A DNA stretch of 64,000 nucleotides from the NCBI RefSeq assembly GCF_027107535.1, contig NZ_CP114283.1, positions 1,426,001-1,490,000 on the forward strand, in the 5' to 3' direction. The notes below the pieces were generated by a model. The model was not told where the DNA came from, searched no databases, and worked only from the letters and a program-made list of their open reading frames with translations. This DNA comes from Streptomyces aurantiacus (GTDB lineage Bacteria > Actinomycetota > Actinomycetes > Streptomycetales > Streptomycetaceae). Each line of letters starts with the position of its first letter. Positions within the stretch are counted from its first letter, which is position 1. Position numbers and translations under genes: made by a program. Below are positions 8,165 to 16,575 of the stretch, piece by piece.

Positions 8165-9604
8165 ATGACCACCTTCGTGGACCGCGTCGAGCTGCATGTC
8201 GCCGCGGGTAGCGGAGGTCACGGCTGTGCCTCCGTTCACCGGGAGAAGTTCAAGCCGCTCGGCGGCCCGGACGGCGGCAACGGCGGCCGTGGCGGTGACG
8301 TGATCCTGGTCGTCGACCAGTCCGTCACCACGCTGCTCGACTACCACCACTCCCCGCACCGCAAGGCCACCAGCGGCCGGCCCGGCGAGGGCGGCAACCG
8401 GTCCGGCAAGGACGGCCAGGACCTGGTCCTGCCCGTGCCGGACGGCACGGTCATCCAGGACAAGGCCGGGAACGTACTCGCCGACCTGGTGGGCCAGGGC
8501 ACGACGTACGTGGCCGCGGAGGGCGGCCGGGGCGGCCTCGGCAACGCCGCGCTGTCCTCGGCCCGCCGCAAGGCGCCCGGCTTCGCCCTGCTGGGCGTAC
8601 CCGGCGGTATGCAGGACATCGTCCTCGAGCTGAAGACCGTCGCGGACGTGGCGCTGGTCGGCTACCCGAGCGCGGGCAAGTCCTCGCTGATCTCGGTCCT
8701 GTCGGCCGCGAAGCCGAAGATCGCCGACTACCCGTTCACCACGCTCGTCCCCAACCTCGGTGTCGTGACGGCCGGTTCGACCGTCTACACGATCGCCGAC
8801 GTGCCGGGACTGATCCCGGGGGCCAGCCAGGGCAAGGGCCTGGGGCTGGAGTTCCTGCGGCACGTGGAGCGCTGTGAGGTGCTCGTCCACGTCCTCGACA
8901 CGGCGACCCTCGAATCGGACCGTGACCCCGTCTCCGACCTCGACATGATCGAGGAGGAGCTGAAGCAGTACGGCGGCGGCCTCGACCGTCGGCCGCGCCT
9001 CGTCGTTCTGAACAAGATCGACGTGCCGGACGGCAGGGATCTGGCCGACATGGTCCGCCCCGACCTGGAGGCCCGCGGCTACCAGGTCTTCGCGATCTCG
9101 GCGGTGGCCCACACGGGCCTCAAGGAGCTCTCCTTCGCCCTCGCCGACCTGGTCTCCAAGGCCCGTGCGGCGAAGCCCAAGGAAGAGGCCACGCGGATCG
9201 TCATCCGTCCGAAGGCGGTCGACGACGCCGGCTTCACGGTGGTCCAGGAGGAGGACGGCCTCTACCGCGTCCGCGGCGAGAAGCCGGAGCGCTGGGTCCG
9301 CCAGACCGACTTCAGCAACGACGAGGCCGTCGGCTACCTCGCCGACCGTCTCGCCCGTCTCGGCGTCGAGGAAAAGCTGATGAAGGCGGGCGCCCGCTCG
9401 GGCGACGGCGTCGCCATCGGCCCCGAGGAGAACGCCGTCGTCTTCGACTGGGAGCCCACGGTCATGGCCGGCGCCGAGATGCTCGGGCGCCGTGGCGAGG
9501 ACCACCGCCTCGAGGAGCCGCGGCCGGCTGCGCAGCGGCGGCGCGACAAGCAGGCGGAGCGGGACGAGGCGGACCAGGAGTTCGACGACTTCAACCCGTT
9601 CTGA
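8165..9604 (+). CDS. obg: Obg/CgtA GTPase
   Basis: Essential GTPase for 50S assembly and, in Streptomyces, aerial growth control through GTP sensing. The 479 aa comprise: the glycine-rich Obg fold (about 1-158, [16 protein letters not shown]); the G domain with P-loop GYPSAGKSS from G166, DVPG switch II and NKID; and the actinobacterial C-terminal OCT domain (about 340-425, [16 protein letters not shown]). A charged tail ends the protein. ATG at 8165 follows GGAGG at 8152-8156. It is separated from rpmA by a terminator, so it likely has its own promoter near 8095-8150. Confidence 0.97.
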   Translation: MTTFVDRVELHVAAGSGGHGCASVHREKFKPLGGPDGGNGGRGGDVILVVDQSVTTLLDYHHSPHRKATSGRPGEGGNRSGKDGQDLVLPVPDGTVIQDKAGNVLADLVGQGTTYVAAEGGRGGLGNAALSSARRKAPGFALLGVPGGMQDIVLELKTVADVALVGYPSAGKSSLISVLSAAKPKIADYPFTTLVPNLGVVTAGSTVYTIADVPGLIPGASQGKGLGLEFLRHVERCEVLVHVLDTATLESDRDPVSDLDMIEEELKQYGGGLDRRPRLVVLNKIDVPDGRDLADMVRPDLEARGYQVFAISAVAHTGLKELSFALADLVSKARAAKPKEEATRIVIRPKAVDDAGFTVVQEEDGLYRVRGEKPERWVRQTDFSNDEAVGYLADRLARLGVEEKLMKAGARSGDGVAIGPEENAVVFDWEPTVMAGAEMLGRRGEDHRLEEPRPAAQRRRDKQAERDEADQEFDDFNPF

Positions 9605-9616
9605 CCGGGCGCGGTG

Positions 9617-9657
9617 CCCTCCGGGCGGGTGGATGTGTTCACCGCCTGCCCGGAGGG
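9617..9657 (+). terminator. Terminator after obg
   Basis: CCCTCCGGGC (9617-9626) pairs perfectly with GCCCGGAGGG (9648-9657), with a minor GGTG/CACC helix inside the loop. It starts 13 nt after the obg stop. Confidence 0.7.
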
Positions 9658-9663
9658 GGCCTG

Positions 9664-9863
9664 GTGCGCAGTTCCCCGCGCCCCTGAGGGGTTGGGGGTG
9701 GGTGTGTTCGCCGCGGGCCGATGGCGGCTTGTCGCGCCGTTCCTCGCGCCCCTGAGGGGGAGGGCTGGGGTGGACGTGTTTCCCCGCGCCCCTGGCGGGG
9801 GCGACTCCCGGAATCCGAGTTCGGCCCCTCTTGAGGGGCGCGGGGAACCGCGCGACCAGCCCC
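9664..9863. repeat. Cluster of dispersed intergenic palindromes
   Basis: Four degenerate copies of one unit fill the 358-bp gap between obg and its convergent neighbour. Three are forward, near 9665-9692 (gcagttccccgcgcccctga), 9731-9760 and 9779-9802; one is inverted at 9824-9863 (gaggggcgcggggaaccgcg). The unit pairs a ccccgcgcccct core with a following gagggg. I recognise it as an intergenic repeat common in Streptomyces genomes. No gene is visible here. Confidence 0.7.
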
Positions 9864-9895
9864 CGCGCTCCCGCAGCCGAACTCGTAGCCGTACC

Positions 9896-9954
9896 CGTAC
9901 GCGGACGAAAGCGGGGCCCGGAGAATCTCCGGGCCCCGCTTTCGTCCGCGTACG
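9896..9954. terminator. 29-bp perfect palindrome, bidirectional terminator
   Basis: 9896-9924 is the exact reverse complement of 9926-9954, with one unpaired A between; the folded apex would open to a small loop. It contains gcggggcccggaga / tctccgggccccgc. It ends 9 nt beyond the stop of the minus-strand gene, so it would terminate that gene and any read-through from obg. Confidence 0.8.
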
Positions 9955-9962
9955 CGGCAGCG

Positions 9963-12047
9963 CTACGCGCTGACGGAATCCTCCGCCTCGTTCGGGTCCT
10001 GCGCGGCCTCCTCGGCCGCATCCTCCTTCGCCGACCGCGGCGAGGGGATCTCCGCGGCGAGCCGCGACTCCATCCGTACGCGCCGCGCGTCGGCCTTCGT
10101 GCACAGGTCGTCGATCGCCCCGTTGAAGCGGGCCAGCGACGGCGGGTCGGACGGGCCGAGCAGGTGCTCCTTCAGCGCGGCACGGGCCGCCACGAAGGTG
10201 TCCTTCTCGGGCCGGCGGACCGACTCCAGGAGCGCCGGCACACCCTCGGCACCGGGCGCGAGGACGACACCCGCGGACACCGTCGGGAAGCCCGTGCGGA
10301 ACGCGGCCTCGGACATCCCCGAGGTGTTGGCCACCGCGTACGGCTTCTCGCTCGACAGCCAGTCGGAGACGACCGACGAGACATCGCTGATCAGCAGATC
10401 CGCCTCGTTGAAGCAGGCGAAGATGGCCGGTCGCGCGTCCGTGACGATCTGGTGCTCCCACTCCGGGAAGGACGCCCAGTACGCCTTCTCCCAGGCCAGC
10501 GTGGCCTCGGTGATGGCGGCCTCGCGGTCACCCCGGGGTGCGCCCTGGAGCAGCATCCGCTCCATCTCGTCGGCGCTCACCCGGAAGTCGGTGGAGGTCA
10601 GCTTGTCCAACTCGGCCGTCCGGCGCGCCAGTTCGGCGGCCGCACCGGCGTCGGGACGGGCGCCCGACCGCTTGGTGTTGGCCTCGCGGATCATCGCCAT
10701 GATGCGCTCGTTCGCGGCGCCCGCGCGCGGCTCGACGGAACCGGTCATCGGGTGCGGCTTGTAGAGGAGCCGTACGCCGTCGTCGGCCAGCAGCCGCCGC
10801 ACGATGTTCTCGCCGGCCAGCACCACCGAGGTGTTGCCGGGATTGCCGTCCCAGCCCTCCCACGTGGGGGCGTACAGAACGGTCGTGAACGTGCCCGTCG
10901 GCGCTCCCGAGTACGGGCGGATCGGCGCGAGCTGCGGGCGGCCGACCTCCACGATGTCCTTGTCCTCGACGCCGACCTCGGCCAGCGCGTACCGCTCGCG
11001 GGCCGCGGGACCGGCCACCCACACCTCGTCGTACGCCTTCGCGTAGGGGTTGCAGGAGGAGAGCTTGTCGCTCTCGCCGTGGTTGATGAAGGCGTGCTTG
11101 ACCGTGGGGATGCGCAGGACCTGCGAGGTCTTCGCGGCGTTGGCCGGGTGCAGCATCATCTTCAGCGTCGAGTTCTCCAGCGAGAACATCGTCGAGACCT
11201 TCGGGAAGCAGATGACCGGCACGTCGGTGGCGTCGATCTTCTGCACCATGAACCGCTCACGCAGCACGATCAGCGGCTTGGCGTCGACCGAGGAGAGCGT
11301 GGAGAGCCACATGTTCGCCTGGTACGCGGAGGTCGTACCGCCGGAGAAGTACATGGCCACGGTCGGCCGGTAGTCGGCCAGCCACTTGTCCAGCCACTCC
11401 ATGACCTTCTGCTCGCTCCTGGCGCGCTTCTTCGGCAGCAGCCAGGTGGCGAGGTAGACCGTGCCGCCGCCGATCAGGGCGAGGGAGACACCGAGGCCGA
11501 TGCCGCCCCAGTAGGCGTCCGTGGTGGCCGCGGTGACCATCAGCCCGGCCGTGGCCGGGACGGAGAAGGTGAGCAGGCGGTGGCCCGGGCGGCGGGCCAG
11601 GACACGGGGCGGCGCCGCGGTCAGGCGCAGCGCGGACGCGTCGATGTTGCGGGTGACGATCGGCAGCGTACGGGTGCGGCGCACCATGATCGCGATGGCC
11701 TGGCAGGCGAAGTGCAGGGCGTAGAAGACGCACAGGGCGATCAGCAGCGGTGCCTGCTCGCGCATCGGGTTGATGCCGTCGATCCGCAGGAGTCCCACCA
11801 GGATCAGCATGTCGCGGAGCAACTGCCGGACCGTTACGTCGAAGCGGACCTTGCCGAGCAGTGAGAGCAGTCCGGGATCCCGGTACTGCAGGAACACGTC
11901 GAGGGCTAGGCCCGCAGCGCTCGCGGCGATGAACACCGGGACGTTCGGCAGCAGAGCGGAGACGATCTGAGCCGTGAAGAGCGCGAACATCGAGAACAGC
12001 GCGAACAGCTGCACGATGCGGCGGGGGGCGAGTCCGGCGGAGGGCAC
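9963..12047 (-). CDS. Membrane-anchored CDP-glycerol:glycerophosphotransferase (TagF)-like protein
   Basis: Probable cell-wall glycopolymer polymerase or transferase. GTG start at 12047 is preceded by AGGAG at 12060-12056. The N-terminal 210 or so residues hold several membrane helices (LFALFSMFALFTAQIVSALL and others). The remainder resembles the TagF/Pfam Glyphos_transf fold: NHGESDK, YAPTWEG, YKPHP and ADLLISDVSSVVSDWL correspond to the nucleotide and acceptor site motifs. The acidic C-terminal tail is low complexity. It stands alone on the minus strand between convergent obg and divergent proB. Whether it makes poly(glycerol phosphate), a poly-diglycosylphosphate or another polymer cannot be read from sequence. 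Confidence 0.75.
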   Translation of the reverse strand: MPSAGLAPRRIVQLFALFSMFALFTAQIVSALLPNVPVFIAASAAGLALDVFLQYRDPGLLSLLGKVRFDVTVRQLLRDMLILVGLLRIDGINPMREQAPLLIALCVFYALHFACQAIAIMVRRTRTLPIVTRNIDASALRLTAAPPRVLARRPGHRLLTFSVPATAGLMVTAATTDAYWGGIGLGVSLALIGGGTVYLATWLLPKKRARSEQKVMEWLDKWLADYRPTVAMYFSGGTTSAYQANMWLSTLSSVDAKPLIVLRERFMVQKIDATDVPVICFPKVSTMFSLENSTLKMMLHPANAAKTSQVLRIPTVKHAFINHGESDKLSSCNPYAKAYDEVWVAGPAARERYALAEVGVEDKDIVEVGRPQLAPIRPYSGAPTGTFTTVLYAPTWEGWDGNPGNTSVVLAGENIVRRLLADDGVRLLYKPHPMTGSVEPRAGAANERIMAMIREANTKRSGARPDAGAAAELARRTAELDKLTSTDFRVSADEMERMLLQGAPRGDREAAITEATLAWEKAYWASFPEWEHQIVTDARPAIFACFNEADLLISDVSSVVSDWLSSEKPYAVANTSGMSEAAFRTGFPTVSAGVVLAPGAEGVPALLESVRRPEKDTFVAARAALKEHLLGPSDPPSLARFNGAIDDLCTKADARRVRMESRLAAEIPSPRSAKEDAAEEAAQDPNEAEDSVSA

Positions 12048-12354
12048 GGAATGGGCTCCTGCGAGGGGGGGCGGCGGATGGGGGGGAAGCGTGGAGGTCG
12101 GGCCTCGCCGTACCTCCCTGGAGCTCGTACGGGAGAGGCCGATCCCTGACCGTATGACCTCTGCGGGCCGCCTAGCAATCTTGCGTGAGGACTATCACCG
12201 GATATCGGTTTAAAACGACGGGAAGCTGTGAGGTGCCTCTCCCGCCTGCCGTGAGCCGCGCCCCGGCGTCCGCCACTCGAAACGCGGGGGCGGCCGCCAC
12301 CCACCGTCACGTAGATTGCACGGACCGGGCTGGTCGGGAGCATTGGGGTACAGC
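12048..12354. other. Divergent promoter region between the TagF-like gene and proB
   Basis: This 307-bp gap holds no gene. It includes an AT-richer patch (12165-12215, around gatatcggtttaaaacgacg) that probably carries the minus-strand promoter. A TAGATT hexamer at 12312-12317 is a plausible proB -10 box with a start near 12324. No convincing -35 was found for either. Confidence 0.4.
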
Positions 12355-13551
12355 GTGTCAGCGGCAAGGCAGGCGGCAGCGGGGCAGGACGAGGGGGCGG
12401 CCCGAAGGGTTCCGGCCGAAGGCGGTGGCGGCGGACGGGCCGGTGTGGCGGAGGCCCGCAGGGTCGTCGTCAAGGTGGGCTCCTCGTCACTGACCACCGC
12501 GTCCGGGGGCCTCGACGCCGACCGCGTGGACGCCCTCGTCGACGTGCTCGCCACGAGCCGCAGCGGCGGGGAGAGGGAGATCGTCCTCGTCTCGTCCGGC
12601 GCCATCGCCGCGGGCCTCGCTCCGCTGGGCCTGCGCCGCCGCCCCAAGGACCTGGCCCGCCAGCAGGCCGCCGCCAGCGTCGGACAGGGCCTCCTGGTCG
12701 CCCGCTACACCGCCTCCTGCGCCCGCTACGGCGTCCGGGTCGGCCAGGTGCTGCTCACCTCCGACGACATGAGCCGCCGCGCCCACCACCGCAACGCCTC
12801 CCGCACCCTCGACAAGCTCCTCGCGATGGGCGCGCTGCCGGTCGTCAACGAGAACGACACCGTGGCCACGGACGAGATCCGCTTCGGCGACAACGACCGC
12901 CTCGCCGCGCTCGTCGCCCATCTCGTACGCGCCGACCTGCTGGTCCTCCTCTCCGACGTGGACGGCGTCTACGACGGCGACCCCAGCAGGTCCGGCACCT
13001 CGCGGATAGCGGAAGTACGCACTCCGGCGGACCTCGCGCACGTCGACATCGGCAGCGCGGGCAAGGCGGGCGTCGGCACCGGCGGCATGGTCACCAAGGT
13101 GGAGGCGGCCCGGATCGCGGCCGCGGCCGGCATCCCCGTGGTGCTGACGAGCGCGGTCCACGCGGCGGACGCCCTCGCGGGGCGGGACACCGGCACGTAC
13201 TTCCACGCCACCGGCCGCCGCTCCGCCGACCGCCTGCTGTGGCTCCAGCACGCGTCGACCCCGCAGGGCGCCCTCACCCTCGACGACGGGGCGGTGCGCG
13301 CGGTCGTCGAGCGGCGTACGTCCCTGCTGCCCGCGGGCATCGCGGCGGTCGAGGGCGACTTCAGCGCGGGCGACCCCGTGGAGCTGCGCGACAGCGCCGG
13401 ACGGGCGGTCGCCCGGGGGCTCGTCAACTTCGACGCCAAGGAGATCCCGCAGCTGATCGGGCGCTCCACGCACGAGCTGGCCCGCGAGCTGGGGCCCGCG
13501 TACGAGCGCGAGGTCGTGCACCGGGACGATCTGGTGCTGCTGAGCCCGTGA
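12355..13551 (+). CDS. proB: Glutamate 5-kinase
   Basis: Phosphorylates L-glutamate to gamma-glutamyl phosphate, the first step of proline synthesis. It has an amino-acid kinase domain (VVVKVGSSSLT; NENDTVATDEIRFGDND; GTGGMVTKVEAA) and a C-terminal PUA domain (about residues 295-398) ending in GPAYEREVVHRDDLVLL. GTG at 12355 gives 398 aa, about 30 residues longer than E. coli ProB; the extra N-terminal stretch is Gly/Ala-rich. GTG at 12445, just before the kinase motif, would give the usual length. I keep 12355 because GGGAG lies upstream. proA follows after one intervening gene. Confidence 0.95.
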   Translation: MSAARQAAAGQDEGAARRVPAEGGGGGRAGVAEARRVVVKVGSSSLTTASGGLDADRVDALVDVLATSRSGGEREIVLVSSGAIAAGLAPLGLRRRPKDLARQQAAASVGQGLLVARYTASCARYGVRVGQVLLTSDDMSRRAHHRNASRTLDKLLAMGALPVVNENDTVATDEIRFGDNDRLAALVAHLVRADLLVLLSDVDGVYDGDPSRSGTSRIAEVRTPADLAHVDIGSAGKAGVGTGGMVTKVEAARIAAAAGIPVVLTSAVHAADALAGRDTGTYFHATGRRSADRLLWLQHASTPQGALTLDDGAVRAVVERRTSLLPAGIAAVEGDFSAGDPVELRDSAGRAVARGLVNFDAKEIPQLIGRSTHELARELGPAYEREVVHRDDLVLLSP

Positions 13552-13742
13552 ACGGCCGGAGGGCGGCCTCCGGCCAGGAGCGCCCGCTGCGGTGCCCGCC
13601 GGGAGCGGCCTGTCCGGTCAGCGGCCGCGTCCGTGGACCGGGCTCCCGGCCGAAAACAGTGGGGAACGCCCGACAAAGCCCCTGCCCGGAGGTGGACCTT
13701 CGGTAAAAGCGCCACGCGGAGCCTTCCCACCTGCTCAACTTT

Positions 13743-13765
13743 GACTCAGGGAGACCCCCTGAGTC
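13743..13765. promoter_or_regulatory. Perfect 9-bp inverted repeat upstream of the proB-proA middle gene
   Basis: GACTCAGGG (13743-13751) and CCCTGAGTC (13757-13765) with a 5-nt spacer. A TTGACT hexamer overlaps its left arm (13741-13746). No T-run follows. It may be an operator or an mRNA hairpin 31 nt before the start codon. Confidence 0.4.
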
Positions 13766-13796
13766 CGAGCGGACCCATTGCGTAAAGGAGGCCGTC

Positions 13797-14264
13797 GTGA
13801 GACGAGTGCGCCCTGGGGCGGCGGCGTCCCGAGGTGTTGCCGGCTCCCGCGCGGCCGGCGAGGAGCGGACGCTCACCAGCGTCGCCGCCGGTGACACGTA
13901 CGAGGTCGAGGAGCCGCGGGACCTGCCGCGGCTGTGGCACGTCACGCTGAGCGTCTCGGGCGGCGAGGCCCCGCTCAAAGAGGTCAGGCGGGGCCTGGAG
14001 CAGCTCGCGCACGACCACCCCTTTCTGCTGACCAGCCGGTATGCCAACGACCATGCGGAGATCCGCTACTGGGAGGAGGCCCGCGACCTGCACGACGCGG
14101 CCGCGGTCGCGCTGCGGCTGTGGGGCGAGCACCGCCAGACCGCGAAGCTGCCGCCGTGGGAGATCGTCGGCCTGGAGGTCATCGACCGCGAGACCTACCA
14201 CCAGCGGATCGCGGAGGGGTACGGGCCGCTGCCGGCCACCCCTGTGGGCGTACACCCGTTCTAG
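13797..14264 (+). CDS. Conserved actinobacterial protein of unknown function between proB and proA
   Basis: A 155-aa soluble protein with a GTG start at 13797 and a very strong ribosome-binding site, AAAGGAGG, at 13784-13791. The conserved body is acidic-aromatic ([54 protein letters not shown]), suggesting a compact alpha/beta fold. The first 25 residues are Ala/Arg-rich and variable in character. It has no signal peptide, membrane helix or catalytic motif I recognise. Its position between two proline genes does not prove a role in proline synthesis. The long 3' gap to proA and the separate proA promoter suggest independent expression. Confidence 0.85.
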   Translation: MRRVRPGAAASRGVAGSRAAGEERTLTSVAAGDTYEVEEPRDLPRLWHVTLSVSGGEAPLKEVRRGLEQLAHDHPFLLTSRYANDHAEIRYWEEARDLHDAAAVALRLWGEHRQTAKLPPWEIVGLEVIDRETYHQRIAEGYGPLPATPVGVHPF

Positions 14265-14334
14265 CCCTGGCGTCCCTCGGGGCACACGCTTTCTACGGCC
14301 ATTTCAGGACCTGTCTCGCGGTGTGGGACAACGG

Positions 14335-14363
14335 CTGAACACCTCTCGCGGGCGCACTACCCT
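14335..14363 (+). promoter_or_regulatory. proA promoter giving a leaderless mRNA
   Basis: CTGAAC (14335-14340), 17-nt spacer, TACCCT (14358-14363), then 7 nt to the ATG. Transcription would begin at or within a base of the start codon, and no Shine-Dalgarno sequence is present. Confidence 0.6.
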
Positions 14364-14370
14364 GCGGTAT

Positions 14371-15657
14371 ATGACCACGCTCTCGCCGTACGACTCGATG
14401 TCTCCGGTCACCCAGGCCGCCTACCGTGCCAAGGCGGCCGCCGCCGACCTCGCTCCGCTGCCGCGGGCCGACAAGGACGACGCGCTGCTCGCGATCGCGG
14501 ACGCGCTGGAGGTCCGTACGAGCGACATCGTCGAGGCCAACGCCAGGGACATCGAGCGTGCCCGCGAGGCCGGCACCAGCGAGTCCGTCATCGACCGGCT
14601 CACGCTCACTCCCGAGCGGATCCGCGCGATCGCCTCCGACGTGCGTGACGTGGTGGCACTGCCCGACCCGGTCGGCGAGGTCGTCCGCGGCTCGACCCTT
14701 CCGAACGGCATCGACCTGCGTCAGGTCCGGGTCCCCCTCGGCGTCGTCGGCATCATCTACGAGGCCCGCCCGAACGTCACCGTCGACGCCGCCGCCCTGT
14801 GCCTGAAGTCCGGCAACGCGGTGCTGCTGCGCGGCTCCTCCTCCGCCTTCGAGTCCAACACCGCCCTCGTCCGCGTCCTGCGCGACGCCGTCGGCGGCTC
14901 GGGCCTGCCCGCCGACGCCATCCAGCTCGTGCCGGGCGAAAGCCGCGAGTCCGTCCGGGAGCTGATGCGTGCCCGGGGGCTCGTCGACGTGCTCATCCCG
15001 CGCGGCGGCGCCTCGCTGATCCGCACGGTCGTCCAGGAGTCCGTCGTCCCGGTCATCGAGACCGGCACCGGGAACTGCCACGTGTACGTCGACGCGCAGG
15101 CCGACCTCGACATGGCCATCGACATCCTGATCAACTCCAAGGCACAGCGTGTGAGCGTGTGCAACGCCGCGGAGACCCTCCTGGTGCACCAGGACATCGC
15201 CGCCGAGTTCCTGCCGCGGGCCCTCAACGCCCTCGCGGAGGCCGGAGTCACCGTGCACGCCGACGAGCGTGTCCTCGCCTACGCCAAGGACTCCGAGGCC
15301 ACCGTCGTCGAGGCGACGACCGAGGACTGGGAGACCGAGTACCTCTCGTACGACATCGCGGCGGCCGTCGTCGACTCCCTGGACCGGGCCGTCGAGCACA
15401 TCCGGCTGTGGACCTCCGGGCACACCGAGGCGATCGTCACCACCTCGCAGCAGGCGGCCCGCCGTTTCACCCAGTTGGTGGACTCCACGACGGTCGCCGT
15501 GAACGCGTCCACGCGTTTCACCGACGGCGGTCAGTTCGGCTTCGGTGCCGAGATCGGCATCTCCACGCAGAAGCTGCACGCGCGGGGACCGATGGGGCTG
15601 CCCGAGCTGACGAGCACCAAGTACATCGTCACGGGCGACGGGCACATCCGGCGCTGA
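14371..15657 (+). CDS. proA: Glutamate-5-semialdehyde dehydrogenase (gamma-glutamyl phosphate reductase)
   Basis: NADPH-dependent reduction of gamma-glutamyl phosphate, the second step of proline synthesis. The 428 aa match the family length (E. coli 417). Diagnostic segments: [29 protein letters not shown]; the catalytic cysteine in [14 protein letters not shown]; and [18 protein letters not shown]. The start ATG at 14371 ([13 protein letters not shown]) lacks a ribosome-binding site but sits 7 nt after a good -10 box, so translation is probably leaderless. An earlier in-frame ATG at 14041 lies inside the upstream gene and is rejected. Confidence 0.97.
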   Translation: MTTLSPYDSMSPVTQAAYRAKAAAADLAPLPRADKDDALLAIADALEVRTSDIVEANARDIERAREAGTSESVIDRLTLTPERIRAIASDVRDVVALPDPVGEVVRGSTLPNGIDLRQVRVPLGVVGIIYEARPNVTVDAAALCLKSGNAVLLRGSSSAFESNTALVRVLRDAVGGSGLPADAIQLVPGESRESVRELMRARGLVDVLIPRGGASLIRTVVQESVVPVIETGTGNCHVYVDAQADLDMAIDILINSKAQRVSVCNAAETLLVHQDIAAEFLPRALNALAEAGVTVHADERVLAYAKDSEATVVEATTEDWETEYLSYDIAAAVVDSLDRAVEHIRLWTSGHTEAIVTTSQQAARRFTQLVDSTTVAVNASTRFTDGGQFGFGAEIGISTQKLHARGPMGLPELTSTKYIVTGDGHIRR

Positions 15658-15824
15658 CCGCCCCTGCCCCCGGCGCGTCAGGGGAGCCCCTCCGTCACGC
15701 CAGGGGGCGTGCGGCAGAACTCACCCAGAAATCTCCCCACGCGGTGTTTGGCGGAGCCCCTCGGAAAGCGTCTCGCCAGGCGGATGAATTTCCATACCGT
15801 CTGCCCAAAATGACCACCCCGGTC

Positions 15825-15837
15825 TACTCTGGATCCG
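15825..15837 (+). promoter_or_regulatory. -10 box at leaderless spacing before the first SVVFDE gene
   Basis: TACTCT (15825-15830) is followed by 6 nt and then GTG at 15837. The identical hexamer and spacing recur before the paralogue at 16576. No clear -35 is visible. Confidence 0.5.
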
Positions 15838-16418
15838 TGCCGGAGGACGTGGGGGGCACGCCGTTCCCTGACGGCTGGGAGCCCGACGACGACCGCGACC
15901 GCGGGGGTGCGGACGAAGAGTTCGCCTCCGTGGTCTTCGACGAGGCCTTCGTACGGGCGGCGAGAGTGCATGAGCCGACCGCCGTCGAGCGCCTCCTGGC
16001 CGCCGCGCAGGCGAGAGCGGAGGCCTCCGAGGCCGAGGCCCGCCGGGCGCGCACCCGCGGCCCACGAGGGGACGACGACCTCTACGAGGACGGGTTCGGT
16101 CCCGACGGACGGGGCGATTTCGGCCATGAGCCGGAGCTGGACGATCCGGACGGCAGAGACGTCCTTTACGGCGATGCGGGCACGTACGGCAGGCCGACCC
16201 GCTGGCACCGGCCCGTCGCCTGGATGCTCGCCCTCGTGATGGGCATCGGCATGGTCGCGCTGGCCTTCGCCGCGGTCTACCGGGGCGCCTCCTCGAGCAG
16301 CCGGGACCAGGTCCCGCCGCCCGCCTCCACCGGCCTCGAACTGGATGCCGGGGTGGGCCCCTCGGCCTCCGCCGACTACTCCCAGCCGGCTGTCTCGGCG
16401 GTGCCCCGCACTCCGTGA
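15837..16418 (+). CDS. SVVFDE-motif single-pass membrane protein (paralogue 1)
   Basis: A 193-aa protein of unknown function. It has an acidic N-terminus, then FASVVFDEAFVRAARVHEPT (about residues 28-47), an Ala/Glu/Arg-rich helix, an acidic linker, one membrane helix (PVAWMLALVMGIGMVALAFAA) and a short Ser/Pro-rich tail, probably extracellular. The next gene repeats the FDE block and architecture, so the two arose by duplication. GTG at 15837 was preferred to ATG at 15810 because it lies exactly 6 nt after TACTCT, the same geometry as the paralogue; neither start has a ribosome-binding site. Confidence 0.8.
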   Translation: MPEDVGGTPFPDGWEPDDDRDRGGADEEFASVVFDEAFVRAARVHEPTAVERLLAAAQARAEASEAEARRARTRGPRGDDDLYEDGFGPDGRGDFGHEPELDDPDGRDVLYGDAGTYGRPTRWHRPVAWMLALVMGIGMVALAFAAVYRGASSSSRDQVPPPASTGLELDAGVGPSASADYSQPAVSAVPRTP

Positions 16419-16445
16419 GGAGCCACGGGAGATCAGGGCCGGAAC

Positions 16446-16526
16446 AGGTTTGAAACGCCGCTGCCGCAGCCTGCGGGGCCGCTCCGGGAGCCTGTGGCGA
16501 ACCTGGTGAGAACCTGTCAGAACTTG
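16446..16526. repeat. GAACCTG repeat array upstream of the second SVVFDE gene
   Basis: GAACCTG at 16499-16505 and 16510-16516 and GAACTTG at 16520-16526 are direct repeats spaced 11 and 10 bp, about one helical turn. An inverted AACCTG (caggtt) lies at 16446-16451. The array ends 15 bp before the candidate -35, where a regulator would be expected to bind. Confidence 0.5.
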
Positions 16527-16541
16527 TCGTGTACCAGGGCG

Positions 16542-16569
16542 TTTACCTGAGGTCCAGGAGACCTACTCT
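16542..16569 (+). promoter_or_regulatory. Promoter of the second SVVFDE gene
   Basis: TTTACC (16542-16547), 16-nt spacer, TACTCT (16564-16569), then 6 nt to the ATG at 16576. Predicted leaderless transcript. Confidence 0.58.
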
Positions 16570-16575
16570 GAAAGT

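Noticed and set aside
7856..10021. A 721-codon minus-strand frame opposite rpmA-obg
   Set aside because: It crosses two terminators and overlaps three well-supported plus-strand features.
9831..11864. A 677-codon plus-strand frame opposite the TagF-like gene
   Set aside because: It would run through the 29-bp palindrome and repeat cluster, and its translation is Arg/Gly/His-rich without motifs. The minus-strand protein has membrane helices and family motifs.
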